A stretch of 64,000 nt of DNA from CAVUAN01 sp963739435 (lineage in GTDB: Bacteria; Acidobacteriota; Thermoanaerobaculia; UBA5066; Gp7-AA6), in assembly GCA_963739435.1 (NCBI GenBank), contig CAVUAN010000007.1, positions 62,001 through 126,000 on the forward strand, in the 5' to 3' direction. Below the pieces are notes generated by a model. It was not told the DNA's origin. It searched no databases and saw only the letters and a program-made list of their open reading frames with translations. Made by a program: the position numbers and the translations under genes. Position 1 is the first letter of the stretch, and every line of letters starts with the position of its first letter. Shown here piece after piece: positions 53,071-64,000 of this stretch.

Positions 53071-54390
53071 ATGACGAAGGGACGGGAGAGCGAGTTCGTC
53101 GCTCTGCGGAGCAAGTGGCAGAAGGAACGGACCCGTCTCTACGACCGCGATACGGGCCTGCCGACCGTGGCGACGCTCACCGACGACCTGGGCCGGGAGC
53201 TCCAGGCCCGGGGGTCCCTGGCCGTCTTCATCTTCCGGCCGGGCTCCGAGGGCTCCGTCGAGCAGGTCTGGGGCTGGGAGGCCTACGACGACCTCCTCCT
53301 CGACTTCGTCAGACGGCTCAAGGCTTTCCAGGCCGACGGCATCGTCCCGACAGGCACGTTCTGCCTTCCCTACGTGCGCTCGGACGAGATCATCCTCATG
53401 GTCGACCCGGAGGGGACTCCCTTCGAGGATTCCGGCGCCCTGGAGCAGAAGTCGGCCGAGCTCGATCAGTTGATCCGGGGGTACCTTGCGGAGCGGGCCG
53501 ATCTCTCCGGCCGCTTCCGCTCCTTCGTGGGCGCCGGGCGCATCCGGTTCGACTCCAAGTACCGGCTCGAACGGCTGATCTACCGGGGCATCCAGGACGC
53601 GCGCGACCAGGTCACCCGCAAGACCGTCAAGGCCGAGATCCGGGGCGGCGAGCTTCTCCAGGACGCCATCTCACGCCGCGACATCTTCCCGGTCTTCCAG
53701 CCCGTCTTCGACCTGGCCTCGGGCGAGATGATCGGTATGGAGGCGCTCTCGCGGGGCCCGCGGGGCAGCGAGTTCGAGTCGGGCGAGACCCTTTTCTCGC
53801 TGGCCGATCGCACGGACCTCCTGATCCCGCTCGAACGGATCTGCCGCCAGCGCTCGCTCGAGGCTGCGGCGTACGCCAGCCCGCGCCAGCAGATCTTCCT
53901 GAACCTGTCCCCGGCGGCAGCCTCCGACCCCGAGTTCCTGGGCCCGTTCTTCCAGGAACAGGTCAAGTCCTTCGGCATCGAGCCCGACCGCATCGTTTTG
54001 GAGATCACGGAGCGGACGTACGCCGTGTACGAGGGCCTCTTCCGGGAGGTCCTCTCCCGCTTCCGGCAGCAGGGCTTCCGCATCGCCGTCGACGACGTCG
54101 GGACCGGCTACAGCAATCTCTCCTCCTTGGCCGAGATCGAGCCGGACTACCTGAAGTTCGACAACGTCTTCGTCCGAGGCATCGACCGGCGCCGGGTCAA
54201 ACAGGATCTGCTCGAGGCCTTGATGAGTTTTGCCCGCAAGATGAAGACCAAGGTCATCGCCGAGGGCATCGAGAGCAAGGAAGAGCTGAAGGTCCTCCAG
54301 AGCCTGGGCGTTCCCTACGGCCAGGGGTTCCTGCTCGCCCGGCCGATGCCACTCGCCGAAATCGAGAACGTGCAGCGCTTGAGATTCTGA
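53071..54390 (+). CDS. c-di-GMP phosphodiesterase with degenerate GGDEF and EAL domains
   Basis: A 439-residue cytosolic protein. The first 190 residues are a GGDEF-like domain (YDRDTGLPTVATLTDDLGRE) in which the active-site loop reads RSDEI, so it cannot make c-di-GMP. The EAL domain (about 205-430) keeps the catalytic set: Glu in MEALSR (Glu224), LNLSP, ITERT, DDVGTGYSN, the Lys of YLKFD, AEGIES and YGQGF. It should hydrolyse c-di-GMP, perhaps with GTP or another ligand bound to the dead domain. ATG 53071 has GGGAGG just upstream. Confidence 0.9.
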   Translation: MTKGRESEFVALRSKWQKERTRLYDRDTGLPTVATLTDDLGRELQARGSLAVFIFRPGSEGSVEQVWGWEAYDDLLLDFVRRLKAFQADGIVPTGTFCLPYVRSDEIILMVDPEGTPFEDSGALEQKSAELDQLIRGYLAERADLSGRFRSFVGAGRIRFDSKYRLERLIYRGIQDARDQVTRKTVKAEIRGGELLQDAISRRDIFPVFQPVFDLASGEMIGMEALSRGPRGSEFESGETLFSLADRTDLLIPLERICRQRSLEAAAYASPRQQIFLNLSPAAASDPEFLGPFFQEQVKSFGIEPDRIVLEITERTYAVYEGLFREVLSRFRQQGFRIAVDDVGTGYSNLSSLAEIEPDYLKFDNVFVRGIDRRRVKQDLLEALMSFARKMKTKVIAEGIESKEELKVLQSLGVPYGQGFLLARPMPLAEIENVQRLRF

Positions 54391-54430
54391 GGGGCTGCCA
54401 GACAGGACGGGGGAGTCCGGTTCTGACGGG

Positions 54431-54520
54431 GGAGTCCAAGGTCCAAAGTCCAAAGTCCAAAGTCGAGACCGGGGGCCCGGTAGACTCCTTTGGACTTTGG
54501 ACTTTCAACTTTGGACGCTC
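54431..54520. repeat. Inverted heptamer-repeat element (GTCCAAA / TTTGGAC)
   Basis: Left arm: four GTCCAAA-type units (54434-54461). Right arm: TTTGGAC, TTTGGAC, TTTCAAC and TTTGGAC (54489-54516). The centre is a GC block (ACCGGGGGCCCGGT). It can fold into one long hairpin. Half of this element is seen at 43884-43911. Confidence 0.85.
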
Positions 54521-54532
54521 CGGTTCGTCCGT

Positions 54533-54607
54533 GGGAGGTTAGCTCAGCGGTAGAGCGCCTGTTTTACACGCAGGCGGTCGGGGGTTCGATCCCCTCACCT
54601 CCCACCA
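54533..54607 (+). tRNA. tRNA-Val (TAC)
   Basis: A 75-nt cloverleaf with encoded CCA. The acceptor GGGAGGT/ACCTCCC pairs, and the anticodon stem CCTGT/GCAGG holds the loop TTTACAC, giving anticodon TAC. The T-arm is GGGGGTTCGATCCCC. Confidence 0.95.
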
Positions 54608-54724
54608 TACCCGTCGCTCGCGCTGCAGCGCGGAATCTGCGCCCTGTGGGGCGCACCGGCGAGCGGCTCGCGCGGGTGCGCGCTCGACCGCTCGCCTGAT
54701 TCCGCGCTTTGCGCTCGCTCCCGC
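54608..54724 (+). repeat. tRNA-linked structured repeat, copy B
   Basis: Begins right after the CCA of tRNA-Val, same orientation relative to the tRNA as copy A. Stems: GCGCTGCAGCGC, then GCGCCC/GGGCGC, GGCGAGCGG (54658-54666) with CCGCTCGCC (54688-54696), the tip GCGCG-GGTG-CGCGC (54670-54683), and outer arms GCGCGGAATC/GATTCCGCGC. Where copies A and B differ in stems, both sides of the pairs change together. Confidence 0.87.
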
Positions 54725-54772
54725 GCCGCGAACCTCCACCCTCGCATTCGCTCGGGTGACTATTCGCGGCGC
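54723..54772. repeat. Inverted repeat GCGCCGCGAA / TTCGCGGCGC
   Basis: A perfect 10-bp inverted repeat (54723-54732 and 54763-54772) with an inner ACCC/GGGT pair, directly after repeat copy B and 95 bp before the permease gene. It may be part of a composite repeat or a terminator of the tRNA transcript; no T-run is present. The rest of the 260-bp gap shows nothing else. Confidence 0.5.
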
Positions 54773-54867
54773 GAGCGTAAGATCGAGCTGGATTCTCATA
54801 GGCGCCTGTGCGCGGATGCACCATCTGAGGGTGCGTGACTTAAGGGGCGGAGGGGCGTAGAGGGGGT

Positions 54868-57300
54868 ATGGCGGGGCTCGGGGAGCTGGTTCAGGACGTG
54901 CGCTATGGGCTTCGGGCGATGAGGCGGAGCCCGGGGTTCACGGCGATCGCAGTTCTTGCCCTTGCGCTGGGTATCGGGGCCAATACGGCGATCTTCAGCG
55001 TCGTCGACTCTGTTCTTCTCCGGCCGTTGCCCTATGCGGACCCGGATCGTCTGGTCGTGGTGCTGCTCCGGGGGCGAGACCCCGTGTCGCCGGCCAACTT
55101 CGTCGATTGGCGCGACCGGAATCACGTCTTCGAACGCATGGGCGCGGCGGACTACTGGACGCCCAACCTGACGGGCCTCGACCGACCCGAGCACCTGACC
55201 GCTCTTCGGCTGACCCCGGACATTCTTCCGATGCTGGGTGTGCAGCCGCTGTTGGGCCGCATGTTCCTCCCCGATACGGTGGAGCCGGGCAAGGATCGCG
55301 AGGTCGTCCTGACCCACCGCCTGTGGCAGCGGCGGTTCGCGGGGGACCCGTCGGTCGTCGGGCGGACCCTGACACTGGACGGGCAGAGCTACACGGTCAT
55401 CGGTGTCATGCCACGGAGCTTTCGGTTCACTCCTTTCTGGGCGACCAAAGCGGAGCTCTATGCGCCGCTCTCCGAGCCTCTCCAGTCGCCGAGCCGAACG
55501 CATCAGCACCTGCGCGCTTTCGCTCGTCTGAAGCCCGGCGTTTCGCTCGGGCAGGCGCGCGCCGAGATCGCGACGATCACCGCGCGCCTCGAAAAGGAGT
55601 TCCCCGGTACCAATCGCAACGTCAACGTGGTTCCGCTGAAGGAAGTCGTCGTTGGAGACATCCGGCCGGCATTGCTGGTGCTGCTCGGCGCGGTTGGCTT
55701 CGTGCTGCTCATCGCATGCGCCAACGTCGCCCACATGCTGCTTGCGCGCGCCGCGGCGCGCCAGAAAGAGGTTGCCATCCGCACGACGCTCGGGGCGGGG
55801 CGCTCCCGGATCATCCGGCAGTTCCTGACCGAGAGCCTTCTCCTGGCATTCCTGGGTGGCGGCGCCGGGCTCCTGCTCGCGGCCTGGGGCGTTCGGGCTC
55901 TCGTCGCTCTCGGCCCGGAGAACATCCCGCGCGTCGAGTCGATCGGGCTCGATTCACGCGTCCTGGTTTTCCTTCTCTTCGTGTCGATCGTGTCCGGCGT
56001 CGCCTTCGGCCTCGTGCCTGCCCTGCAGGCGTCCTCGGCGAACCTCGCGGACTCGCTCAAGGAGAGCGCTCGGGGGTCGACAGGCGGAATACGCGGCAAC
56101 CGCCTCCGCAGCCTTCTTCTGGCCTCGGAGTTCGCCCTGGCCCTGATGCTGCTGATCGGCGCCGGTCTGATGATCCGCAGTTTCATCGCTCTGCAATCGG
56201 TCGACCCGGGCTTCGATCCGAAAAACGTTTTGTCACTGATCGTCTCGGTGACCGGCTCCGCCGAAGCCGAGCCCAACCGTCGCGCGGCCTTCTACGAGGA
56301 GCTGCTGAACCGGGTGCGCGGCCTCCCCGGTGTCGTGTCGGCGGGCGCTATCAACCATCTTCCGCTCGCTGGAGACACCTGGAACCGGACGTTTTTCGTC
56401 GAGGGGCGTCCGCGTCCGCGGCCCGGCGAGGGGACGAGCGCCGTGTACCGCGTCGTGCTGCCCGGGTACTTCCACGCCATGGGAATCCCGGTCCTGCGCG
56501 GCCGGGACATCGCCGAAAGCGACGACAGGAGCGCTCCGGGCGCCGTCGTCGTCAACGAGTGGCTCGCGAAAAAATGGTGGCCAAACGAGGACGCGGTGGG
56601 CAAACGGATCACGCTGGACGACAAAGACTGGCCGTGGCTCACGGTCGTCGGTGTCGTGAAGAACGCGGTCCGCAGCGACTGGGCGGCGCCGCCTTCTGAA
56701 GAAATCTACCTGCCGTACCTCCAGAATCGCCAGTATTTGGAGAGCCCCGGCAGCCACGTCGCCTACATGACGCTCGTCGTGCGCGCAAACGGCGATCCCG
56801 CGGCCCTGGCCCCCTCCGTGCGGAGCCTCGTGTGGTCCTTCAATCGAGATCTTCCAGTCTCCGAGGTCCAGACCATGGAGCAGGTGGTGGCGGAGTCGAC
56901 CGCACAGCCGCGGCTCTACCTGATCCTGCTCGGAGCGTTCGCATCCGTCGCGTTGATCCTGGCGGCCGTCGGCATCTACGGCGTGATCAGCTATTCAGTC
57001 TCGCGGCGAACCCACGAGATCGGCATTCGCATGGCCCTCGGGGCGACGCGGGGCAAAGTCGTGCGGCTGGTCGTGGGCCAGGGGATGGCGCTGGCACTCG
57101 CTGGGGCTGGTGTGGGGCTCGTTGGAGCTCTGGGCTTGACCCGCCTGATGTCCGGCCTTTTGTACGGCGTCCGCCCAACGGACACCGTCACCTTCCTCGC
57201 AGTCCCGCTCGTGCTCGGCGGCGTTGCTTTCGCCGCCAGTTACATCCCCGCGCGCCGCGTCGCCCGGACGGACCCCATGGCCGCGCTCCGCTCCGAATGA
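54868..57300 (+). CDS. ABC transporter permease of the acidobacterial orphan (MacB/FtsX-like) type
   Basis: An 810-residue inner-membrane protein. It begins with the short ADOP-type signature LVQDVRYGLRAMRRSPGFTA, then has two halves, each with a MacB-like periplasmic domain and FtsX-type helices (first FtsX block about 270-430, RQKEVAIRTTLGAGRSRIIR; second about 690-805, RTHEIGIRMALGATRGKVVR), eight membrane segments in all. No ATPase gene is next to it. This duplicated orphan permease family is greatly expanded in Acidobacteria. It may work with a distant MacB-like ATPase in export or mechanotransmission. It starts at ATG 54868 after GGGGGT. Confidence 0.9.
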   Translation: MAGLGELVQDVRYGLRAMRRSPGFTAIAVLALALGIGANTAIFSVVDSVLLRPLPYADPDRLVVVLLRGRDPVSPANFVDWRDRNHVFERMGAADYWTPNLTGLDRPEHLTALRLTPDILPMLGVQPLLGRMFLPDTVEPGKDREVVLTHRLWQRRFAGDPSVVGRTLTLDGQSYTVIGVMPRSFRFTPFWATKAELYAPLSEPLQSPSRTHQHLRAFARLKPGVSLGQARAEIATITARLEKEFPGTNRNVNVVPLKEVVVGDIRPALLVLLGAVGFVLLIACANVAHMLLARAAARQKEVAIRTTLGAGRSRIIRQFLTESLLLAFLGGGAGLLLAAWGVRALVALGPENIPRVESIGLDSRVLVFLLFVSIVSGVAFGLVPALQASSANLADSLKESARGSTGGIRGNRLRSLLLASEFALALMLLIGAGLMIRSFIALQSVDPGFDPKNVLSLIVSVTGSAEAEPNRRAAFYEELLNRVRGLPGVVSAGAINHLPLAGDTWNRTFFVEGRPRPRPGEGTSAVYRVVLPGYFHAMGIPVLRGRDIAESDDRSAPGAVVVNEWLAKKWWPNEDAVGKRITLDDKDWPWLTVVGVVKNAVRSDWAAPPSEEIYLPYLQNRQYLESPGSHVAYMTLVVRANGDPAALAPSVRSLVWSFNRDLPVSEVQTMEQVVAESTAQPRLYLILLGAFASVALILAAVGIYGVISYSVSRRTHEIGIRMALGATRGKVVRLVVGQGMALALAGAGVGLVGALGLTRLMSGLLYGVRPTDTVTFLAVPLVLGGVAFAASYIPARRVARTDPMAALRSE

Positions 57301-57343
57301 TCCGTCGCATGCGTGTTCCGCGTTGGCGGCATACAATACGCGG

Positions 57344-57619
57344 ATGGCTGAGGAGCCGACGAAAAGCGAGTTCGCCATCCTCCTGCAGCGACTCACGGAC
57401 AGCCGCATCCTCATAGAGGCCGATGACTCCGGCGGCTTGTCGGCGCCGGTCCAGATCGCCGCCCGCAAAGAGTCAGCCGTCCGAGGCCGTCTGAGCCGAG
57501 GCCGCTCCGCGGGCGAGGTGGAAGCGATCCTGGGATTCCTCGCCAAGGGCGGCGACAGAACAATCGTCAACGAGCGGTGGACAAGCCTCGAAGAGTTACG
57601 CCGCTTCTGGAACGGATAA
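57344..57619 (+). CDS. Small 91-residue protein of unknown function
   Basis: ATG 57344, 43 bp after the permease, no strong ribosome site. The sequence is soluble and mostly helical (EFAILLQRLTDSRILIEADD, EVEAILGFLAKGGDRTIVNE). I do not recognise it. It ends 10 bp from the convergent stop of the RND gene. It could be a chance frame, but it fills the gap in the same direction and has no rival frame. Confidence 0.5.
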   Translation: MAEEPTKSEFAILLQRLTDSRILIEADDSGGLSAPVQIAARKESAVRGRLSRGRSAGEVEAILGFLAKGGDRTIVNERWTSLEELRRFWNG

Positions 57620-57629
57620 CTGTCGCCCT

Positions 57630-61283
<3,654 letters not shown>

Positions 61284-61285
61284 GG

Positions 61286-62432
61286 CTACGGAATGATCCG
61301 GACGGATTCGCCGTCCGCTGACGAGCGTGGCGCCCATCACGATGACGCGCTCGCCCGCCGCGAGCCCCGACGTGACCGCGATGCGGTTGCCGACCACCTC
61401 GCCGAGCTTGACGTTCCGAAGCTTTGCAACGGAACGTCCGCCGTCCTCCGACACGACCATGACTGCGAAGCCGCTCGGGTCTCCCGGCGCCTTCACGATC
61501 GCGGTCAGGGGGATGGCGACGGCGCTCGCGGCAGGGCCGGCGTCGTTCGGTGTCTCGACCGTGGCGATCATGCCGCTGCGCAGCCTGCCATCGGCGTTGG
61601 GGATGGTCACCTCGACGTCGAACACGCGGGTCTGCTTCTCGGCCGACGCTGCGATGGCCGTGACCTTGCCGGAGAATTTCGCCCCCGGGATCGCCTCGAC
61701 GGTGAGCGCGATCGGCTGGCCTGGCTTGACCCTGCGCACGATCGTGTCGGGCACGCCGAACACCGCCTTGACGGAGGTCGTGTCGGCGAGAACGAAGCCG
61801 ACAGTCCCCGAGGCCACCAAAGTGCCCGTCTCGACGTTTCGCGCGAGAACCAGGGCATCCATCGGCGCCGTCAGCGCGCAGTCCTCGAGGCCGATCCGGT
61901 CCGTGTCGAGCTGCGCCTGGGCGCCGGCCACGCGCGCCTGGGCGCTGTCGAAGGCCGATCGGGCCGCGTCGAAGTCGGCCCGGGAGAGACTCTTCGACTC
62001 GTAGAGCTGTTTCGCGCGTTCGAAGTCCAGCCGCTGCCTCTCGAACGCCGCAGCAACCTCGGCGAGCTGGGCCTTTGTGTGGTTGACCCGCTCGAGGTAG
62101 TCGGTTTCGCGCACGCGGGCGAGAACCGTGCCCCGCGTGACGGTGTCGCCCTGCTGCACGTTACGCGGCCGCCCGTCGCTCCCGCGCAGCCGCAGGATCT
62201 CGCGCACATAGCCCGGGCTCTTGAAGGCCAGCGACATCTGCTCCCGGGGCTGAACGTTGGCGGAGTAGCGGACGCCGGCCGAGGCGCCGGCCTGTTGTGC
62301 GGCCTCGACCCGGACGGGCACGGCCGTTTTGCCGGCCTCCCGTCCCCTGTGACACGCCGTGGCCGGGATCGCCAGCGCGACGGCGAGCGCCAGGGGCGCG
62401 GCTGTCTCGGAGAACCTCGCTCGAAGGGTCAT
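61286..62432 (-). CDS. RND efflux periplasmic adaptor (probable lipoprotein), one frameshift at the 3' end
   Basis: About 382 residues from ATG 62432. A signal peptide ends in a lipobox-like ATAC (about residue 24), then the barrel-sandwich (YSANVQPREQMSLAFKSPGY), a long alpha-hairpin (about 90-180; LERVNHTKAQLAEVAAAFER), the second half-lipoyl piece (LEDCALTAPMDALVLARNVE) and the beta-barrel and MP domains. It links the RND pump with TolC. The main frame runs on past 61320; a single-base shift near 61315 gives the expected ending ESVRIIP and a TAG at 61286, 2 bp before the pump ATG. It overlaps the TolC gene by 4 bp (ATGA). Confidence 0.9.
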
Positions 62433-63799
62433 GGGTCTTCTCCCACCATGCGCTCGTAGTCGGCGCGCGTTGTCCAGAAAGCGGCCAGCGCTTCCTGATA
62501 CTGCCGATTCCTTTCGGCAGCCTCGGCCTGAGCTCGGAGCAGGTCTTCGGCCAGGATCGTCTCGGCTGAGAAGCGGTCTCTCGCCATGCGCAGCCGCTCC
62601 CGCGAGGCGGCGAGTGAAAGCTCCGCGGCTTCCAGGCGCCGGAGCGCCTCGGCCAGGCTTCGGAAGAGGCGCGCCACCTCGACGCGCGTCGCGGCCTCGG
62701 TCTCCAGGGCAGCGTGGGACGCCTGCTGGAGAGATTTCTCCTTCTCGGCGGCCTGGCGGCGCCGGCGTCCCCAGTCCAGAACGTCCCACTGGAAGTAGAC
62801 GCCGAGGGCGAACATGTTCTGGGGCACGAAAGGGTCGAAGGCCTGGAGCCGGACGTACGAGAGCAGGAGCGAGACATCGGGGATCCAGTCGGCCTTCTGG
62901 AGCTTCCAGTCGTACTGGGCCTGCGAGACCCGCAAGCGCGCCGTGCGGGCCTCCGGGCGTTGCTCGAGGGCGCGCTGGCGGGCGGCCTCGAGGTCCGATT
63001 CCGTCATCGGAGGGCGGGGCAGCGGAACAGTCCGAAAGTCCAACGAGATCTCGCGCCCGAGCAGCTGGTTCAGCTGCTCCTTCCGAGTGGTCAGGGCGTT
63101 TTGGGAAACGAGCTCCTCGTACTCGGCGTGGGCGAGGCGTGCGCGCGCCTCGAGAAGGTCCGCCTCGAGCGCGGCGCCGGCCTCGAATCGCTGCCGGATC
63201 TCGCGCTCGATCTCCCGGGCGGCCGCCAGAGACTCTCGTGAAGCCGTGAGCGCGCTCTCACCGTGCAGCAGGCCGTAGTAAGCCTTGCGTACACTCGAGA
63301 CGACGTAATGGCGCTCGGCGCGCAGCTGCTCGCGCGCGACCTCTTCGCCGATCTCCCGGGCGCGAATTCCGAGGCCGAGCTTGTACTGCTGCGAAAGCGG
63401 CTGGGAAAGCCGTGCCTCACCGATACCGACGAAGCGGGTCGGGGTCTCGATCGTCTTCTTCTCGCCCGGGATGGGTCCGACGCCGGGATAGGTGCCGAAG
63501 ATGCCCTGCTCGAACGTGAAGGACACGGGCGCCAGGAGCTTCGCGCCATACAGGTTGAGGCTCATCGTGGGGAGCCGCTGCGCGCGGATCGCCGCCGTTT
63601 CGTCCTCCGCCTTGCCGACGTCCAGGTTGGCGTTGGCGATCAGGTGGTTCTTTTCGAGCGCCGAGGAGACGGCGGCTTCGAGAGTGAGAGTCGGGGCCTT
63701 GCTCTCGGGCTCCAAGCCCGGCGCAGCCTCGGCGGCGCCGAGCAGCAAGCACGGGATGAGGTGCCCGAGGACTCCAGCTCGGCCTCGAGAGCTCGTCAT
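62429..63799 (-). CDS. TolC-like outer-membrane efflux protein
   Basis: A 456-residue protein with a leader (HLIPCLLLGAAEA) and the two OEP repeats (about 35-235 and 250-450), mostly long helices with beta-strand parts (LNLYGAKLLAPVSFTF, DVSLLLSYVRLQAFDP). TolC proteins form the outer-membrane exit duct of tripartite pumps. It is the first gene of the operon; the adaptor and RND pump follow with a 4-bp overlap and a 2-bp gap. ATG 63799. The 129 bp upstream hold two CATATCATGCG boxes (63825-63835 and 63906-63916) that face the divergent tRNA gene. Confidence 0.92.
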   Translation of the reverse strand: MTSSRGRAGVLGHLIPCLLLGAAEAAPGLEPESKAPTLTLEAAVSSALEKNHLIANANLDVGKAEDETAAIRAQRLPTMSLNLYGAKLLAPVSFTFEQGIFGTYPGVGPIPGEKKTIETPTRFVGIGEARLSQPLSQQYKLGLGIRAREIGEEVAREQLRAERHYVVSSVRKAYYGLLHGESALTASRESLAAAREIEREIRQRFEAGAALEADLLEARARLAHAEYEELVSQNALTTRKEQLNQLLGREISLDFRTVPLPRPPMTESDLEAARQRALEQRPEARTARLRVSQAQYDWKLQKADWIPDVSLLLSYVRLQAFDPFVPQNMFALGVYFQWDVLDWGRRRRQAAEKEKSLQQASHAALETEAATRVEVARLFRSLAEALRRLEAAELSLAASRERLRMARDRFSAETILAEDLLRAQAEAAERNRQYQEALAAFWTTRADYERMVGEDP

Positions 63800-63885
63800 G
63801 GGTCGGCTTCCTGGAAGCGTCTCATATCATGCGGACCCCGCTCGCAACCACCGTCGCCGAAGATGAGATCGGCCGGGCCGGGGCT

Positions 63886-63913
63886 TTGATCAGAAGGCCT
63901 TCTCGCATATCAT
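63886..63913 (+). promoter_or_regulatory. Candidate promoter of tRNA-Asp
   Basis: TTGATC (63886-63891) and TATCAT (63908-63913) are 16 bp apart, and the tRNA begins 15 bp after the -10 box. The same CATATCATGCG box also occurs about 80 bp upstream, at 63825-63835, without a good -35. Confidence 0.5.
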
Positions 63914-63928
63914 GCGCGGCTCGACTGC

Positions 63929-64000
<72 letters not shown>

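Noticed and set aside
54431..54520. CRISPR-like look of the heptamer arrays
   Set aside because: Units are 7 bp without spacers, and no cas gene is present.
50548..54724. Integration (att) sites of a genomic island between tRNA-Met and tRNA-Val
   Set aside because: The repeats are inverted relative to each other, do not duplicate tRNA 3' ends, and no integrase lies in the window.

Overview
The window is GC-rich, uses many GTG and TTG starts, and packs its genes into short operons with ATGA, GTGA or TTGA stop/start overlaps. An ABC permease of the acidobacterial orphan type, a TonB receptor with an N-terminal carboxypeptidase-regulatory domain, a very large Ser/Thr kinase-ATPase with a winged-helix/FHA regulator, and paired FHA regulators point to an Acidobacteriota-like bacterium (family-level inference; no rRNA is present). 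The outer-membrane receptor and TolC-type efflux show a Gram-negative envelope.

Layout. 1-2580: a frameshifted GAF-HlyD adaptor and a STAS protein (minus strand). 2665-4197: glucose-6-phosphate dehydrogenase. 4447-8606: a bufferin-like ribosomal peptide locus, made of a Cys-repeat precursor, a terminator, an MNIO/DUF692 oxidase and a DUF2063 partner. It is followed by a toxin-antitoxin pair and then a partial second copy of the oxidase with a full second partner gene. 8613-10313: an unrecognised operon of a 41-residue peptide, a 123-residue protein and a TPR protein. 10430-16825: two glycan-debranching/glucosidase genes, DoxX and an L-2-hydroxyglutarate oxidase-like gene. 16850-21377: kinase-ATPase and winged-helix/FHA regulator. 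21461-26627: tRNA-Thr, an LVIVD-type surface protein and SMC. 26871-32715: FHA-Fis regulator, a ketosynthase / dead ketosynthase / thioesterase cassette, dCMP deaminase, REC-PilZ and SDR. 32791-39129: membrane hydrolase, membrane protein, M1 peptidase, DNA ligase LigA and a small protein. 39227-47445: one long minus-strand housekeeping run, tilS-hpt-ftsH-folP-cdaA-ybbR-glmM-HAD, which joins tRNA modification, FtsH proteolysis, folate, c-di-AMP and cell-wall precursor synthesis. 47467-50747: TonB receptor and tRNA-Met. 50800-54607: Cys-rich mini-protein, ClC channel, c-di-GMP phosphodiesterase and tRNA-Val. 54868-63799: orphan permease, small protein and a TolC-adaptor-RND efflux operon. A tRNA-Asp is cut by the right edge.

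Four things stand out. (1) The bufferin-like locus has a precursor with four CxxxNSCKGxGGC repeats and a recent segmental duplication. (2) A roughly 115-bp structured repeat lies directly downstream of two different tRNA genes, and its stems show compensatory changes between the copies. (3) A catalytically dead ketosynthase is paired with a live one. (4) Intergenic DNA carries several repeat families: heptamer tandems, a MITE-like palindrome and short palindromes. Frameshifts cluster in three blocks (1-2.2 kb, 23.6-26.6 kb, 57.8-61.3 kb) while neighbouring genes are clean, which suggests local consensus errors rather than gene decay.
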